Assembly: GCA_031292215.1 (NCBI GenBank)
Contig: JARLHO010000161.1
Span: 21,105 to 85,104 of the forward strand
DNA: 64,000 nucleotides
Direction of reading: 5' to 3'
Origin: Syntrophobacteraceae bacterium
GTDB lineage: Bacteria; Desulfobacterota; Syntrophobacteria; Syntrophobacterales; Syntrophobacteraceae
The position numbers and the translations under genes are program-made. The notes under the pieces are model-generated. The model was not told the DNA's origin, ran no database searches, and saw nothing but the letters and a program-made list of their open reading frames with translations. Of this stretch, positions 63,463 through 64,000 are shown in pieces; position 1 is the first letter of the stretch; each line of letters starts with the position of its first letter.

Positions 63463-64000
63463 TAGACTTCCCTCACTAGATAGAATTTAACGAAAAACAA
63501 CTCCAACACACCGTGACACGGCACAGCAAAAAAACTCCCGCGCCGCCCCCAAACCTTTAGCTCCAGCAACCACACGACGTTTGCACCTTTACCGCACAGC
63601 GGGCGCGCATGTCCAATACAAACAAAGGGACGCTCGCCCCCCCCCCCGCCTTACATCCTTGCAGGCAAAACCGCGCCCCTTGCTCCAGGCGGGGCCAGAC
63701 CGGCGTAGAGTCGGCTCCGGGCCAATTTTTCACTTTTCAAAGGAGAGATTTATCGATCATTTCCGACGCCCCCCCGATCCGGTCGGCGGTTGCGACAAAG
63801 AAAAACGGGCGGACCTATCCTGCCGCAATTCCCGCTCATTTGCAAGCTCATCATGCACCGGCCCAGGGTGATTCTGTCCTGAGATAAAACAATAATAATA
63901 TCGACATGATATCCAATTATCTGGTCAAAAGCTTTTCTCCCGTGTATATAAAGGACATCCAAGACATTTCACGGGGAGGGGGAATCCACTTTGGACCTGA
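63463..64000. other. 538-bp intergenic region to window edge
   Basis: Contains a C11 homopolymer (~63637-63647) and a rightward promoter (63922-63950). At the very edge GGGGAGGGGG is followed by TTG GAC CTG, possibly the first codons of a plus-strand gene at 63991; too short to judge. Confidence 0.5.
63922..63950 (+). promoter_or_regulatory. Candidate sigma-70 promoter near window edge
   Basis: TGGTCA (63922-63927), 17-bp spacer, TATATA (63945-63950), ~40 nt ahead of a possible TTG start at 63991. Confidence 0.5.

Overview
The window is bacterial chromosome, most likely from the Desulfobacterota (former Deltaproteobacteria), near syntrophic or sulfate-reducing lineages. The pointers are a heterodisulfide-reductase (Hdr)/MvhD/FdhB-type electron-transfer operon, NtrC/sigma-54 signalling, an AcuB/AcuC pair and a fused beta-str-S10-spc ribosomal cluster. 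Family-level placement is inference; no 16S rRNA is present.

Positions 1-24956 (all minus strand) hold the transcription and translation core. In transcription order: tRNA-Tyr, tRNA-Thr, tuf2, rpmG, secE, nusG, rplK, rplA, (L10 leader), rplJ, rplL, (attenuator-like hairpin), rpoB, rpoC, terminator and new promoter, rpsL, rpsG, tuf1, rpsJ, rplC, rplD, rplW, rplB, rpsS, rplV, rpsC, rplP, rpmC, rpsQ, rplN, rplX, rplE, rpsN, rpsH, rplF, rplR and a 3'-truncated rpsE. The gene order is canonical, except that fusA is missing between rpsG and tuf1.

Positions 25038-29700 (minus) carry moaA, then pheA-aroD, yicC and a membrane-anchored TPR gene. The prephenate dehydratase domain of PheA has lost most of its signature residues. 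On the plus strand, 30128-32447 holds a TetR regulator with an unusual N-terminal extension and a palindromic operator, an orphan acyl carrier protein and a queuosine-salvage (DUF2419/Qng1-type) gene. Positions 32448-33962 are an AT-richer patch. It holds a two-gene membrane-protein operon whose first gene is broken by one extra unit of a 20-bp tandem repeat.

The centrepiece is 34037-48698. A minus-strand operon encodes a Cys-rich small protein, an HdrA-GltD fusion, MvhD, an FdhB/FrhB-like protein, a double HdrA with a complete response-regulator receiver domain embedded in it, HdrC, HdrB and a PAS histidine kinase. A near-perfect sigma-54 promoter lies just upstream. Divergent from it are a histidine kinase with an N-terminal Rossmann (dinucleotide-binding-like) domain and an NtrC-type activator. 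Two near-identical 17-bp palindromes sit in the shared intergenic region. Together these suggest a closed redox-signalling circuit in which a flavin-based electron-transfer complex is controlled transcriptionally by phosphorelay, and perhaps also directly.

Positions 48732-50656 hold a second accessory module: a class III nucleotidyl-cyclase-like domain fused to a degenerate Nudix domain, coupled to an ImmA/IrrE-type metalloprotease. The remainder (51002-63462) contains a REC-PAS histidine kinase, a secreted ankyrin protein/PilZ/HAD-phosphatase operon, a divergent class II aldolase, an L,D-transpeptidase, a small lipoprotein, a GNAT acetyltransferase and an operon ndk-lytic transglycosylase-acuC-acuB. 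Three copies of a ~150-bp dispersed repeat and several hairpins built from 7-8-nt iterated units occupy intergenic space.
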